NCBI RefSeq assembly: GCF_964340395.1 | Contig: NC_135550.1 | Span: forward strand, 29,889,176 to 29,953,175 | Length of the DNA stretch: 64,000 nucleotides | DNA from: Glandiceps talaboti | Lineage: Eukaryota; Hemichordata; Enteropneusta; Spengelidae | Direction of reading: 5' to 3' | In this document: piece by piece, positions 1 to 16,800 of the stretch | How the letters are laid out: each line of letters starts with the position of its first letter | Numbering within the stretch: position 1 is the stretch's first letter | Notes under the pieces: model-generated | Databases searched by the model: none | Told to the model about the DNA's origin: nothing | What the model saw: the letters and a program-made list of their open reading frames with translations, nothing else | Position numbers and translations under genes: made by a program

Positions 1-3000
1 CAACAAAGGTTCGTATGGCTGGATCCGTGTTGCGTGATCTGCTGCCGTGCTGTTCGGCTAAATATAATAACCAATTGGCTTATCACATAACATGTCCGTT
101 TGTTTTTCCCCCAGTAACGTAAGGATAATAATTTACACCCAGTCTAAATTTATGAACGGCTGAAAATGATTTTCGTTGTCTGTGGACTGTTATATCATAT
201 TGTGGAAGGTTGTGCATAATTATTGTGGATTGACATACTCCATTCCATCATTTATTGTCCTTTAAATATGTTTTTTTTTTCTCTTTCGTTTCGAAAACAA
301 GGCGGCAAACAATACCTCAACGGTGAAAAAATAAATATATTTTTAAAGAGCATTGACTGCACAATCTATAAGTCTTCTGGGTAAATTTCTATTTTGTATT
401 TATTGTTATTTATTTCTCTAGTTTGACGCAGTAATTTATCACCCCAAATATAATGATTTAACAAATGTGGGTTTTTGTATTGTCATTGTATACTAGTATA
501 CGTAATCCACTGCCTCGGGACCTTCACCAGATTACTCTGTGATGGACAAAAAATGCTTTGAAATAAACGACAGTCATTGTCCTTTTGGTAGTAATTTATG
601 AGAAAATGTGTAAAATAGAAGTGGTACACCTATCTTTGTCACAGCTTTCCAACGAGGTTATACGAGGTCACGATGACTGCACACGGCCCACGTCCTACAT
701 CGGTCATTTAAAAAGTTAAAATACCATACAAAATTCAAATGTTAAATGACAGAAAGACAGAGATAACAAACAGCTTATTACATAAATATTTTCGATATTA
801 TTGCCATCTGTGTAGACAATTTAAAAGTAACAGTGAGAGAAACGCCTGCATAGATGTAAGCATTTTCTCTTTATTTTTTCCACATATTTTCGTCGAGTAA
901 AATTTATGTAAATAACTGGACTGCCCGGCCTTTGGTAATAATACACGGATGCTATATTTATACATATGTTTCTACGTGGTATGTTGAAACGTGCACATGG
1001 AGTGGCTTATAAAAACAGACGAAGTTAAAACCCTTATTAATATGCACGTATAATAGGTTGACATGTTTTATTTTATTTGGGAAACACAAAGCCTGTATTT
1101 TAAAATATTTGTAAATGTATACTATTGTTTGGCGTTTTGTTTAAGTACTAAAAACGTGAATTGCGTGAGTTTGCTCTGTTAGAAATACATTTATTACTAT
1201 ACACTCATAGAAAGTATCATGATTGCTATTGTCACTATGGCTAACCACTTTACTTTTATCGCAAAAAAAAACATACACCAACAAACGAACAAACATGACA
1301 AAATGCAATCACAGATACAACATAGAAGAATGATCAAAATTCACAAAATGCATGCCGATTGGATGAATTGGGCAGCAAACAGGGCACATAGTCAAGTTCC
1401 TGAAGAAGGCGGAAAACTGATCAAAAGCAAGAAAATGAAGAACATAAATTTTGTTGTCACGTGACCGTGCCAATTAAGTATTCGCGGGAGGTTATTATGG
1501 AATGGCTCAGTATATAATTAAAGACGTGAAAAGCTTGACACATTAGGTCACAGGTATCCCGACTCGACATTGAAATTATTTTCAAACTGTACTTTAAAAC
1601 GTACTATATATTCACACCATTTCTATTGAATGTAGCGGCTTCCTACCAGATTTTATTTAATGTATTAGAATTCATTTGATAGGATTGATTTGACTGTTTT
1701 CTACTTTCGTTTGTTCGCTACGGGTGTCAGTTGAAGTGTCACTCGTCAAACTAACATTTGTAAACGGTTTCTGACAGTACATCCAACAATCACCATTTAA
1801 TGAATAGTTTTTGTGAAAGAATTTTTTAAAAAGCTAATTTTTTGAGAGATAGTCTAAAAGTAATTTATTTCATAATAAATATATAATCGGTGTGTGCAAT
1901 GAGTTCTGGCCGGCAATACAAGTTAAGAATGACCATGGCCAAACTTTTAGCAATTACATCATTCAAATTTGTTTATGTTGTCATAAAATAGATGCAATGT
2001 CATTATCACAAAATAGATACAGATTATGTAAGGGAAATATCTTTGATTGCATATAATTGTCAGCATCAAAAAGACAATCATCTCGAAATTGTAACGTTGT
2101 GTAAAGTGAAGTGTCTGACAAAGGAAATTATTTCAAAAAGATAAATTACATATAACTTAGCAGGACTCAATAACGATACAATAATGTGTTACTTTGTGTA
2201 AAAGTAAACACAGATTGAAGAAAGACAGAAAGAAATTTAACATTGTAAAGGCTAAATGTATCTGTCGGTTGATTGCACAACTGGACCTGAGCAAATGTGA
2301 GGCTTTCACAAAAATACAAACTTGAAGGTCATTATCAGACTTATGTTTGATTCAGGGGTTTTCGCATATTTACATATACACGATATTGTATAGCATTACA
2401 TTAGTGATAATATTAAGTATTGTGATGTGTGTACGATATGAGATTTATTGTAGTAGCCGTGGTTTAAAGACCGGTATCATTTACATTATAACAGAAGTAA
2501 AAATAAGTTGTCAAAACAATGGAATCAATGGAATACAGTAGAAACAGACTGCTAAGCGATAGAGAAAAGAAAAGATCAAAAGAAAATCACTAAAATTTAA
2601 GGAAAGGCAGAAGACAGGACAATACATTAGTTTGTGTATGGTTTATAGATGCAAAATTACCTTGTAACTATGGCTAGTATGTTCAACCGATTGAAATCTA
2701 AACTTCAAAGTTTTCCGAGTATTTTTACAGTCGTTGTGTTGATTAGTCTAAAACTAGCGTCTTTATTACCTATGTCTGTTTATTGTTCAATCTTCTTACC
2801 TTCAAACACTTGACAATGTCCTCAAATTTATTTCATATGATTAACGTTTAGTGGTTGGTTGGTCATGTATGCTTTACTGTGAATTGTGGTGCAAACATGC
2901 CGTCGAGTCTTTGATATTGACACGCAATGCTAGGAAGGGTCATTCTGTCACAAATTATACTATTTTATATGTCTCCTGCATTCCATTGTAAACAACAGTT

Positions 3001-6000
3001 CATTTTCTTCATCGTAACATGTAATTTTTGGATGTTTATTTTCTTCTTTTCTTGGTGTCTACTTCTTTTTTTCTACTAGTACTTATTCTTTTCTTTTTTT
3101 AAATTTCTGTTTGGTTATTTATTTATATTCCTTTCATGTTTTACGGCTAAACATGTTTGTCTGGAAGTGTTCAGGGGGATTTTCAAACTTTCAGAAAAAG
3201 TAAGGGTATTAGAAATGCAATACTTGTAAATGCTGATACATCAGTGCGCATACTTTTGAAAATACTATGATAATATAGGATCACAAAATAGAGTAAAATA
3301 AAGGTATTTGTAAATAATATTCATAGTGTATGAAAACTTTGTCAATATTTATCACAAGTAAAATAAAATGTATCATTCTGTTTATTGTAATTACGACAAA
3401 TGAAGCTCAAAAACAGTTTTAATCAGTAATCTATTTAATATTCATTTTCTGAAAACATAATTAACACAACTGAGATACTCGTGTTAAACTACTAAGTTGC
3501 TAGCACTGTTGGCTAAACAATTGAAGTAAGGAAGCAGTTACTCCGACAATTTAACTTAGTACTTTCATCCAAGTTAAGTGTACTTTCTAAGCTGTCATTA
3601 CGTTTGAATACGTCAACCTTATAAGTCCCGACATTGGTCACAATCAAATGACGACCTGAATAGATAGATCACTCGCTCCAAATATAAAATACATTAAACA
3701 TCGTGATTTGTGACTACTCATGGATAAAATCAGTCTACATAGTTCCTCTGTCCAGTCACGAATGTTATCGTTCTGTAGTCGACTTGAATAAATATAACAG
3801 AATTTTATTTTTGTATCATTTTTAGATATGCCTGAGGTGATTTTGACATGACATTTTTTCGTGCTAATGGGTGAGGTAATACTAATAGTTGGGCGAAGAT
3901 ATTGAATTTGTCAGAGTAATCTTTACTTAGGTTCAGTTTATAATCTGAAGTCAACAAAATTTCAGTTCGTGGTCAGCTGATGATGTAAGTACAGTGTAGT
4001 TAAAAAAGAAGAAGTGTGCTTTAAAAAGTGCGAGGATTCTCTTTTCTTTTGTAGTGGCTTCATGTTTAAGGTCATGCTGTTCTTGGTACGATGTGTGTAT
4101 AGCACGGCACCTACCCACCATGCAGTGCTAAGACGTGTATATGTGTTTTCTTGAACTCGTATTGCATGATTACAACAAAGTCAACTATGTCAGTTGTGCA
4201 AAGCAGCATTAGAGGTTGACCCATCACCCAATATATGTGTCCATGACAGGGACGGGGCGATTAAAACAAGTAATCCATACAATAAATAAAGGCCAATCTC
4301 TAAATACTGACACTGAATCAGAATGTAATGAGGCGATTTTTTTGTTCAACATCTAGTAAGGTCATATTTAAGTCTTCCCTTCACACTGTCACTTGCCCCT
4401 TGGAAATTTATTCATCTTTGTCTGTAATAAATCTGGGTATGCAGTCAAATAAATAAGTATTCTATAAACTTATAAAAATAACAAACAAATAATTAACTCA
4501 ATAACTAACATATTTATAGACCAGATGAATTAAGGAATAATCAGAAAACAAATAAAAACTCCATAAAGAAAATTGAAAGTAAACATTGAAAATGACAAGT
4601 GTCATTAGCTCATACGATATACACGGATTATTGCTCAGCCAGGACAGAAATGAATTATGTAATATTAGCCTTGTTTCCGCTTCAAAAATTTGTCAACATT
4701 AAATCGTTTAAAAATTCTGTCATATTGTTTATTTATGAATTATGAGACCTTCCACCTTAATAATCATCAGAGTATTTCGTCAATAGGTAACTGCAATCTG
4801 AGGCTTTGACACGGGTGTATTTTTACTGACCAATGCGAATTGAGAAGGTCCATGCCAACATAGTTTGACTGACGTCCAAATTTGTACCCCACTCGACATC
4901 ATGTTGCATTCTGTTGTTGGATAATTACAACTACGTGCTTATTGATAGTCAATTACAAAAAATTCAGCTAGAGCAATTATGAGTTTGATAAATATGCTAT
5001 GGTAATGACAGTAAATGGCTGCCAGGTGTCAAATATGTATGAATTACTAAATACATTTACAAATATAAGTCAAATTTTCAACGAGTGTGGGTTTTTTTCG
5101 CTGTTTGCCCTGAATGGCCGCACTCAAACGCCACCATTATCGTATGATTGCCATTGCTGTCGAGAATTTGACCGGAATTTAAGGTAATAAAGGTCATAAT
5201 TCTAATTAAAAACCCATTGGCACGCGGATGCGATTCCCAGGGGCTGGCCGTACTGAGTGTCTGATCTTTGTCGCTGCTGTGACGGTGTAAACAGTGTGCT
5301 ATGAAAACATATGAGCTAATCACTTCATACGCTCCTCCCATCTAATTTAAAGAACATTTAGACGTAAGAGACGCGGGGTAAAAGAGCAGAACTATGTACA
5401 TACTGTATCGTGTATCATACGCCACGCATGTCATTAACAATTGTACTGAATAAGGCTATTGTAGCCTCCGTGGCCCTGATGGCCTTGTCCGTCCCGCGTT
5501 CACGAACTCTGTCGACAAAAATTACTCTGCATCAATGAGGGAATAGCTCTTCTGAATTTTTGGCGTCAAGGCTGAAAGTGAGACTGGCAGATAGCCACTA
5601 CGTATTCACCAAAATTCGACTTGTTATGATTATAAACAAACGCCAATAATGACATGTTTTAGTGAACAGATGAAAGTCGTAGGAGCGTGAACAGCCCAAA
5701 ATGTTCAGATTAAAAATAAACTACAGTTTGAGAATGTTTAAATGGATTTTGTTAATCTGACGTATAGCAAGGCTCAGCTTCAAACTATGTTTTGGTGTTC
5801 CAATGCTAGATTACAGTATATTTATAAACTAGTCAGAAACTAAAGAACCCCGTGTGGCGATGTTTTCGAGTGATAATTTCAATCCGCAGCTTGTGTGGTT
5901 CTATTCAATTCACTCTTTTTTTCCACAACAGACACAGAGGTGGTGGTTGCTCTTTATGTGTCCTTGGCTATTCACAGTTATTTGTGTTAATGATATGAAG

Positions 6001-7740
6001 TTTTCACTGTGGCTTTTTTTTAACAGCGCCATTCACCATTCACCAAACAGTTAGCTCTACTCTTAAGTGAGATTTTTCTTGGGTTAGATTGTTCACCATC
6101 ATCAATTGACATCCAGGGTCATGTCATGCCTTCTCATTCTGGGATTGTTTCTCTATCCCCCAGTGATTCAAGAAAGGGGGAATTTTAACACTACTCGTGA
6201 CTGGTGCCAAACTCGCATGATACAAATCGATCCCCCGAATTTAATCCATTCGGTAAAGTTCGAGTTCCATCACTTGAGTAAGTCGTTCATTCCAAAGTCT
6301 TATTCATTCAAATATTCAAGCCAGGTAATATAGTAAAATTACTCAAGTCATTTAGCTTGTGGAAAAACGTAGAGGATTAGTAGTGGGAATAGGAAAAAAC
6401 ATAATATGCTTGGTTTTCTTAGCTCCTGTCGTCTTTCTTTACTGGCCTATCTTTGTAAAGACCTTTGTATCATTCTTGTATGTACCTAAAGATTTGAAGC
6501 GTCGCAATAGGATCGCTAAGATCGAGTCAACGCTGGATTTTTCTTGACATAACAATGGAAAAGACAATGGATGAATTGTTTCTGCTCACCATGTAGTCGC
6601 TTTTACAGCTAAGCCCTTTCAGAAGATGAAAAAGACTCGATTTGCTTAAATATACAAATTTCATCAAGTAATGAGATCTGTCCCGCTAGCCAACTCTAGT
6701 CACATCACACTACCGTATTCTGATTGTCTGTCTTCTCCTTCAAATACAAAATTTTATTAAAAGAAATAAATTCTCCTGCTACGAATGACATCAATTTCAT
6801 CTCCGACACCTGTCTTTTTTTTCGACTGAAAGTAATTTCGTCATATAAATGAGAAGAGTCGCGGTTACAGTAAGAGAGTCATAAGGCGTGTTGGCGTAGC
6901 GGTGTAATAACACGCACACGCCTGGGCGGGCAACCTATTTCATTTACCGTGGTGTGGATGAAATATTCGTTTGTCTGTTTTGTTTGCATTATTGCGTTTA
7001 ATCCATGATAGTGAATATGAGAAAGCTTTGTGTTGACTATTTTCCGATCTCAAACTACACCTACTAATAACTCTCATTAACACGATCGTTTTTTATCGAT
7101 TGCCACACAAGTCTAGGCTGTTGTTACCATCGATCATCTATTTTGATTTCATAGGGTTTTTTTTTAGATATTCGCCAAGAAATCTAAATAACTTTAGAAA
7201 GCAGAAATGCGGAGGAGAGAGAGAGAAAACAGTGTGTCAATAACTTACAAATCAGAGCTACAATAATTCCAAGTACAGCTAATGGAAAGGGCTAACGGTG
7301 ACACGAGTGTTCTGCATAGCACAAAAAGTGGACTTAAAGCGAAATTATTTATTTAGCACTACCAACAACAATCCAAAAAAGACCAACCACTTCTCGAATT
7401 GGTTGAAAAAAGTCTCATTTTTCTCGACATTATACAACCAACTGTCAAGATAGGTTGTCGCAAACTGATTAGTATGCATACCATCTGTTAAGGACTCTGT
7501 GACAAATAGAATGTATGTGGAGAGGCAGGCAAAATGGACAATTTGATGGGTTTCATAAGGTTGCCTTGTCAATACCAAGTAGTTTATTAGGAATCGTGCC
7601 CTCCCCATGTCGAGATATTTCCACTTTTTTTTCTTTCTCGAGGTCGACACGTTGCATTCGTTCAGTGTAGTCTTTATGTCTTTACTGTGTTATCGGAGAC
7701 ATTATTCAGCCAACCCATGTGGTCAGGCTTTTGTTTGGTG
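1..7740. other. 5' flank of Six3/6, no gene seen
   Basis: AT-rich single-copy-looking DNA. Open frames are short (up to 101 codons), often start at non-ATG codons and have no family resemblance. Only a possible SINE fragment at 6885 and a 14-bp palindrome GTATACTAGTATAC at 488-501 stood out. Confidence 0.6.
6885..6950 (+). repeat. Possible tRNA-like SINE head fragment
   Basis: TGTTGGCGTAGCGGTGTAA matches the polymerase III A-box pattern (TGGCnnAGYGG). It is followed by a GC-rich stretch, CACACGCCTGGGCGGGCAAC, unlike the AT-rich flank. No B box follows, so only a fragment is likely. Confidence 0.3.
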
Positions 7741-7746
7741 AAAGAA

Positions 7747-7756
7747 TGATTGGCAG
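7747..7756 (-). promoter_or_regulatory. Inverted CCAAT box (CTGCCAATCA on minus strand)
   Basis: On the minus strand this reads CTGCCAATCA, a good NF-Y type CCAAT box. On the plus strand it is one base away from the PBX/MEIS composite just downstream, so either reading is possible. A second CCAAT, in plus orientation, lies at 7813-7817. Two CCAAT boxes 200-270 bases upstream of the ATG fit a proximal promoter. Confidence 0.4.
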
Positions 7757-7765
7757 CTATGACAT

Positions 7766-7775
7766 TGATTGACAG
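7766..7775 (+). promoter_or_regulatory. PBX/MEIS-type composite site TGATTGACAG
   Basis: TGATTGACAG is an exact match to the established PBX-MEIS/PREP composite consensus. It sits about 245 bases upstream of the Six3/6 start codon. A related TGATTGGCAG lies 19 bases upstream at 7747-7756. Binding is not shown. The exact 10-mer occurs again at 24985-24994 on the minus strand. Confidence 0.5.
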
Positions 7776-7812
7776 CGTCGCCTCGGTGATAGGACAACAA
7801 ATTTCCTCTAAG

Positions 7813-7817
7813 CCAAT
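7813..7817 (+). promoter_or_regulatory. CCAAT box upstream of Six3/6
   Basis: CCAAT in the context AAGCCAATCGAAAG, about 75 bases upstream of the TATA-like element. This spacing is typical of CCAAT boxes. The motif is short, so support comes mainly from position. Confidence 0.4.
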
Positions 7818-7888
7818 CGAAAGCCATTTATCTAACAAATGCCATGCACGATAGCAGTGATAATATGGGTTGTGTCACTAACTCCCCT

Positions 7889-7896
7889 GATAAAAA
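7889..7896 (+). promoter_or_regulatory. TATA-like element GATAAAAA of Six3/6
   Basis: GATAAAAA lies about 125 bases upstream of the start codon, in the right place for a transcription start near 7918-7930. The leader would then be about 90-100 bases, with no ATG before 8019. This is inference from composition and spacing; no transcript evidence is available. Confidence 0.35.
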
Positions 7897-7958
7897 CTGA
7901 CACATTGCCGAGCGCCCGACCACACCCCAGTATTTAGCGTTTAATAGTGTTGTTCTAG

Positions 7959-12764
<4,806 letters not shown>

Positions 12765-12927
12765 GCTTCAACATCAAGTACCACAACATTCAACGTCGCC
12801 GAATCCAATAACAGTAGATGGTGCCACGACATTGCCGGGACAGCCGCCGAAACCACGGCCACTCGATCCAGCGCATGCACTACTCGAAGCCACCCAGAAC
12901 AAGACACAGTCGCAAACGCACGTGTAG
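12765..12927 (+). CDS. six3/6: Six3/6 homeobox gene, coding exon 2 (C-terminal tail)
   Basis: The acceptor is a pyrimidine-rich TTTACAG ending at 12764. The first base completes the split Arg codon, and the frame runs RLQHQVPQHSTSPNP to a TAG at 12925-12927, giving 53 further residues and a 244-residue protein. The KNR|LQHQ junction is the known intron position in vertebrate SIX3 and SIX6, which fixes the phase. The tail is rich in Ser, Thr, Pro and Gln with no recognised domain; I do not see a vertebrate-like C-terminal Ser/Asp/Glu block. The total length is close to vertebrate SIX6 (about 246 residues) and well short of SIX3. A second frame across the same exon is also open, to a stop at 13023-13025; see findings. 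Confidence 0.9.
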
Positions 12928-13001
12928 AGACTCTGAAAAAACCTAAATATAGTGAACTTTATGTCATTTTAATATATCCATTTAAAAGATTATTATCATT
13001 T

Positions 13002-13020
13002 GTCTTCTCAAAGAGAAGAC
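13002..13020 (+). other. Stem-loop in the Six3/6 3' UTR
   Basis: GTCTTCTC-AAA-GAGAAGAC forms an 8-bp stem with a 3-nt loop, 75 bases after the stop codon. A role in mRNA control is possible but not shown. Confidence 0.5.
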
Positions 13021-13360
13021 TGTAGTTCGTAGATCCAACACGCCTCACATTCAGTCGGATTCCCATTTATTTCAATGAAATTGTTTTGTTTTTTAAAAAA
13101 AGTATAACGCAGTTGATACAACTATATGCCAACCAGTCTTAGCGCTATCACTGACCCTTTGACCACTTTGAAGGATGGGTTGTACATTTTCCGGACAATC
13201 TCGCCGATTGAATAGATTATCACATTTCAACTACGAATACCTCACACGTAGTGACTGGTATCTACCAGAAACCACCAAAAGTATGATCTTTTCAAAATAA
13301 CGATACAAGTTACTCGGATACATTCATCCAATGGGCCCAAACCTGGCAAGGTTGATAGTA

Positions 13361-13366
13361 AATAAA
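13361..13366 (+). terminator. Polyadenylation signal AATAAA (proximal)
   Basis: This is a clear hexamer downstream of the Six3/6 stop codon, about 430 bases into the presumed 3' UTR, followed by the GT-containing stretch TGTAGTGTAG. It could give a short 3' UTR isoform. Confidence 0.45.
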
Positions 13367-13829
13367 ACAATGTAGTGTAGATGAAAGATTAGACCAGAAA
13401 ATTGATCGATTTTAATGTTATGTGAGCCTTTTTATAAGGAATTAAAAATCAGAAAATTTGGTAATGCTAAGCATTGCAGTATATTAAGAATAAGAATTGA
13501 CTATCACAACCGTTAGTGATTTTAGAGTTTAGTAGAAGTCCATGCATAGCTTTCAGTAGTTTTCAAATCTGAGTGCATGGTAACAACGTAAGACTTTTGT
13601 TGGTTACCTTGTCATCATCTTCATTTCATCACTTCATTATTTGGGAAGAACAGTGAAGCGACAACTTCAACATAGTTGACTGGTCGGATGTAGTATAACT
13701 GTTTATGTCAACATACCATAGTACTATCTATTTGTCAATTTAGTTTTTAAAAGAACTGAATATTTTCAGTCTTATTTTTTTGTCCCCGCATTTAGGCAAG
13801 GGATGATATTTTTTGTTATTATTGTAAAA

Positions 13830-13840
13830 AATAAAATAAA
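13830..13840 (+). terminator. Overlapping polyadenylation signals AATAAAATAAA (distal)
   Basis: Two AATAAA hexamers overlap by one base, followed within 20 bases by the GU-rich TGTGCTCCTTTT. This is the best transcript end for Six3/6 and would give a 3' UTR of about 930 bases. Confidence 0.5.
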
Positions 13841-13860
13841 ACCGCCAAGCTGTGCTCCTT

Positions 13861-16800
13861 TTAATTCATTTATTCTCCAATAATTTATTTTATATACAAG
13901 CCTAATTTTCACTATGACCATTGGTTGCCTTTTTTCTTTTTTTCTTTTTTTAAAAAAAAACGGTTATTTCTTATCCTCTCTCGTTTCTGTCGCCCCTTGT
14001 CTTTCTCTCAGAAGCCAAAATTTTATCTACAAGTATTTAAAAAAAAAAGATAATAAATCGTTGATTTCTGAAACAATTCTAGTTTGAATGATGTTTCTCC
14101 TGGACAGAGGTTGGGACTGAATTATTGTATTCACTGTTGTCATTTGACGTATCCGTCAAAGACCTTTCTCTCTCGAAGACATGCAATTGTACACATGTCA
14201 ATCACATTGCACTAAATAATGGAGGGGAGAAAGGGGGAGACAAAACGAGGGTGCATTCTACAAACGTTACGAGTCGATTCGCCCATCCTGTCACTGATAG
14301 TGTGTGTTTTGAATAGGTGCACGTATTATGAGTATGTTCTATATAAGACCGTCTATAACCATGGGTGTTAAACACTGCATTATACCACCCCGATTGTTGG
14401 GTCCTCAATGTTTGTTCCTCACTTCTCCTCCTCATAGACACTTTATTCACACTATTTTGTTTCGCTAACCAGCTCTGGCTCCTGTTAGTCATTACCATAT
14501 AAAAGGCCCGAGGAAAGTAAATGAGGGTTGTCCAATTAGGAGCCCCCAGTCGTTTATAGACAGTGCACACAGACAAAAGCCACGGTATCACCGAGTACAC
14601 TGATTGTTAACTGCCCTATTGATGGCCCACACATACCGACATCTTCTCACTAAGCTGATCTGGGGGACGTTAGAAAACCAGAGGAGTACTATTTGTGGCT
14701 GAAATAACTTTCAACCGATACTTTTCCCCATAAATACATAACTTGTCCGGAATTCCATAGGTATGGAGTAATATTTGACCAATATGTTAGTTGTAACTGT
14801 AGCCTCCTGCTTTTGACATCCGGGGCAAGGGAATCGATCTGAAGCTATGCAACTCCCAGTTAATGAAGTTGGTGTTCGTGTCAAATGCGACGCGAGCTGT
14901 CAGTAAACTGTCAACCAAACGAAAGAAAGAAAAAAAAAGACCTCGGGGCTGATAAACAATGTGCAATTATCAGGGCTCTCCCGCTCTGTCCGATCTTGTG
15001 AAAAACATTTCCATCGTCGGCCAATTCTCATTCACGACTCTAGTTTTTATTATTGTTATTTAAATCATTTTATAAGGGGAGAAGAAAAAACCCAAAAAAT
15101 GTCTGATTTAAGTGACCACACCTGAGAATAAGAAAGAAAGGCTGGATATTGATTTCAATGAAATAAACTGTGTATGCCAGTTTTAGAAAACCAAAAAGAC
15201 ACCACTCTTCAGAGTTGTCAACATGACTGGAAACTCGGGAACTATAACGAGGTTTTCGACGGATTGCAAGAAGTCTTAGCACGAATACTGGAATTTACCG
15301 TCTCCATTCTAGTTCAAGGAGTATAATTTATTAGAAGATAGTGGGAGAGAAACAAGGAAGGAAGTTGTGGCAGAAAGGAAAAAGACAATTAGGAAATTCA
15401 CTACACATGGACGTCCAGTATTATGACCAATTCGAGGTAAGGTAGCCCTGTTTCATACTTAAATGCACTATCATAAGTCTCGCATCCGGTTTAAGAAATA
15501 TGTAGGGAAATCTATCCTTCTCAGACCGATCAATTTAGTCCGTCGTATGTCTCAAAAGTTAGGTCCATTGCAAAGTATCGACATGTCAATCAGACCTATT
15601 CACAAGGCTTAGAAGCGCGTCTCCTCAAAGGTAATGGATATGTGCTATGCAATCGGGTAATCAGGCACTAGCTCCGCCCCCTCGATTTACAGAAACCCTA
15701 CAACGTTATTCCCGTAGACGCCGATAAACAATCCAGCTGCGACTGGCCGAAATGTGACCGGGTTATTGATAGAAAAGGTGGAATGCCATCTGCGGTTTTA
15801 TGAGGCCGATCTTACCAGTATTTTGGTAACACGAAGGACTGGTTGAGACGATGAAGGAAAGCCGTTGGAACCTAACACCGAGACATCTTTGTGTCGGACA
15901 GTGACAACTCAAGTCGCCATCTTGATTCTTCATGTCCTACGCCAAGGAGACATCTGTTTTGGTTCTTCAAGGAATTGGGTATAGACTTTTTCCCATACTA
16001 ATAGATCAAAAATATAGTTTTACAATGTATGAAGAAATCAAATGAACTCTTTTATTGAGTTTGTTTATGTGGCAGAAAGTCCTTGTTCAATTGGGCCAAG
16101 AATTAAGGGAATGCTAGGTTAAAAAAACAAACACAAACGCCTTTCACTATTGTATTGGTGCTAAAGACTTCGTTAATTTACCGTTTTCCTAAGGTATTGA
16201 GAAAAAATCAAATCAAGCTGCACAAGCACGAAGTATTGTTGAAAGATAAACGGAAAGAATAGGAGTGCTGGAATCGAATAGTGTTTGTTCATTTGCAGTT
16301 GAGTTGTATCTAGACTAACAGAAATGGCGTTAGTAGGGAGCATGTGTAGTAACTGTATTGGACATGTTGAAAGCGCCCGCCGGGTTCGCTGGTCTTCGCT
16401 TACACAGGGCGATTGCTCAGAAAATCAAATGAAAAATAATGTGCTATATCTTCAAAGTCGATACCTTTCAAGATGTAATATGTGTTCGCAACCAATTGTG
16501 GTGAGTTCAAAATGAACGAAAGAGTGAACATTGAAATGTAGAAGGCATGCTTTCGATAATTTCGTTTGCAAATGGGTAAGAGCTCTTTACGTTGTCATTG
16601 AACAATTACGTGTTTTTTAGGCTGTTGACAACACTATCAGGCGCCAAATGACAGTGTTTTTACATGTCATGAGTGTTCTTAGTTTTCTCAAATGGCCATT
16701 TTCATACATATAGATTTGTTCAGACGTTACTTTTCACAGAAATAAATCCGAATTTCGTTATTTCACAGTCAAATCATGAGCGTAGTTTTCTTTGTATAGA

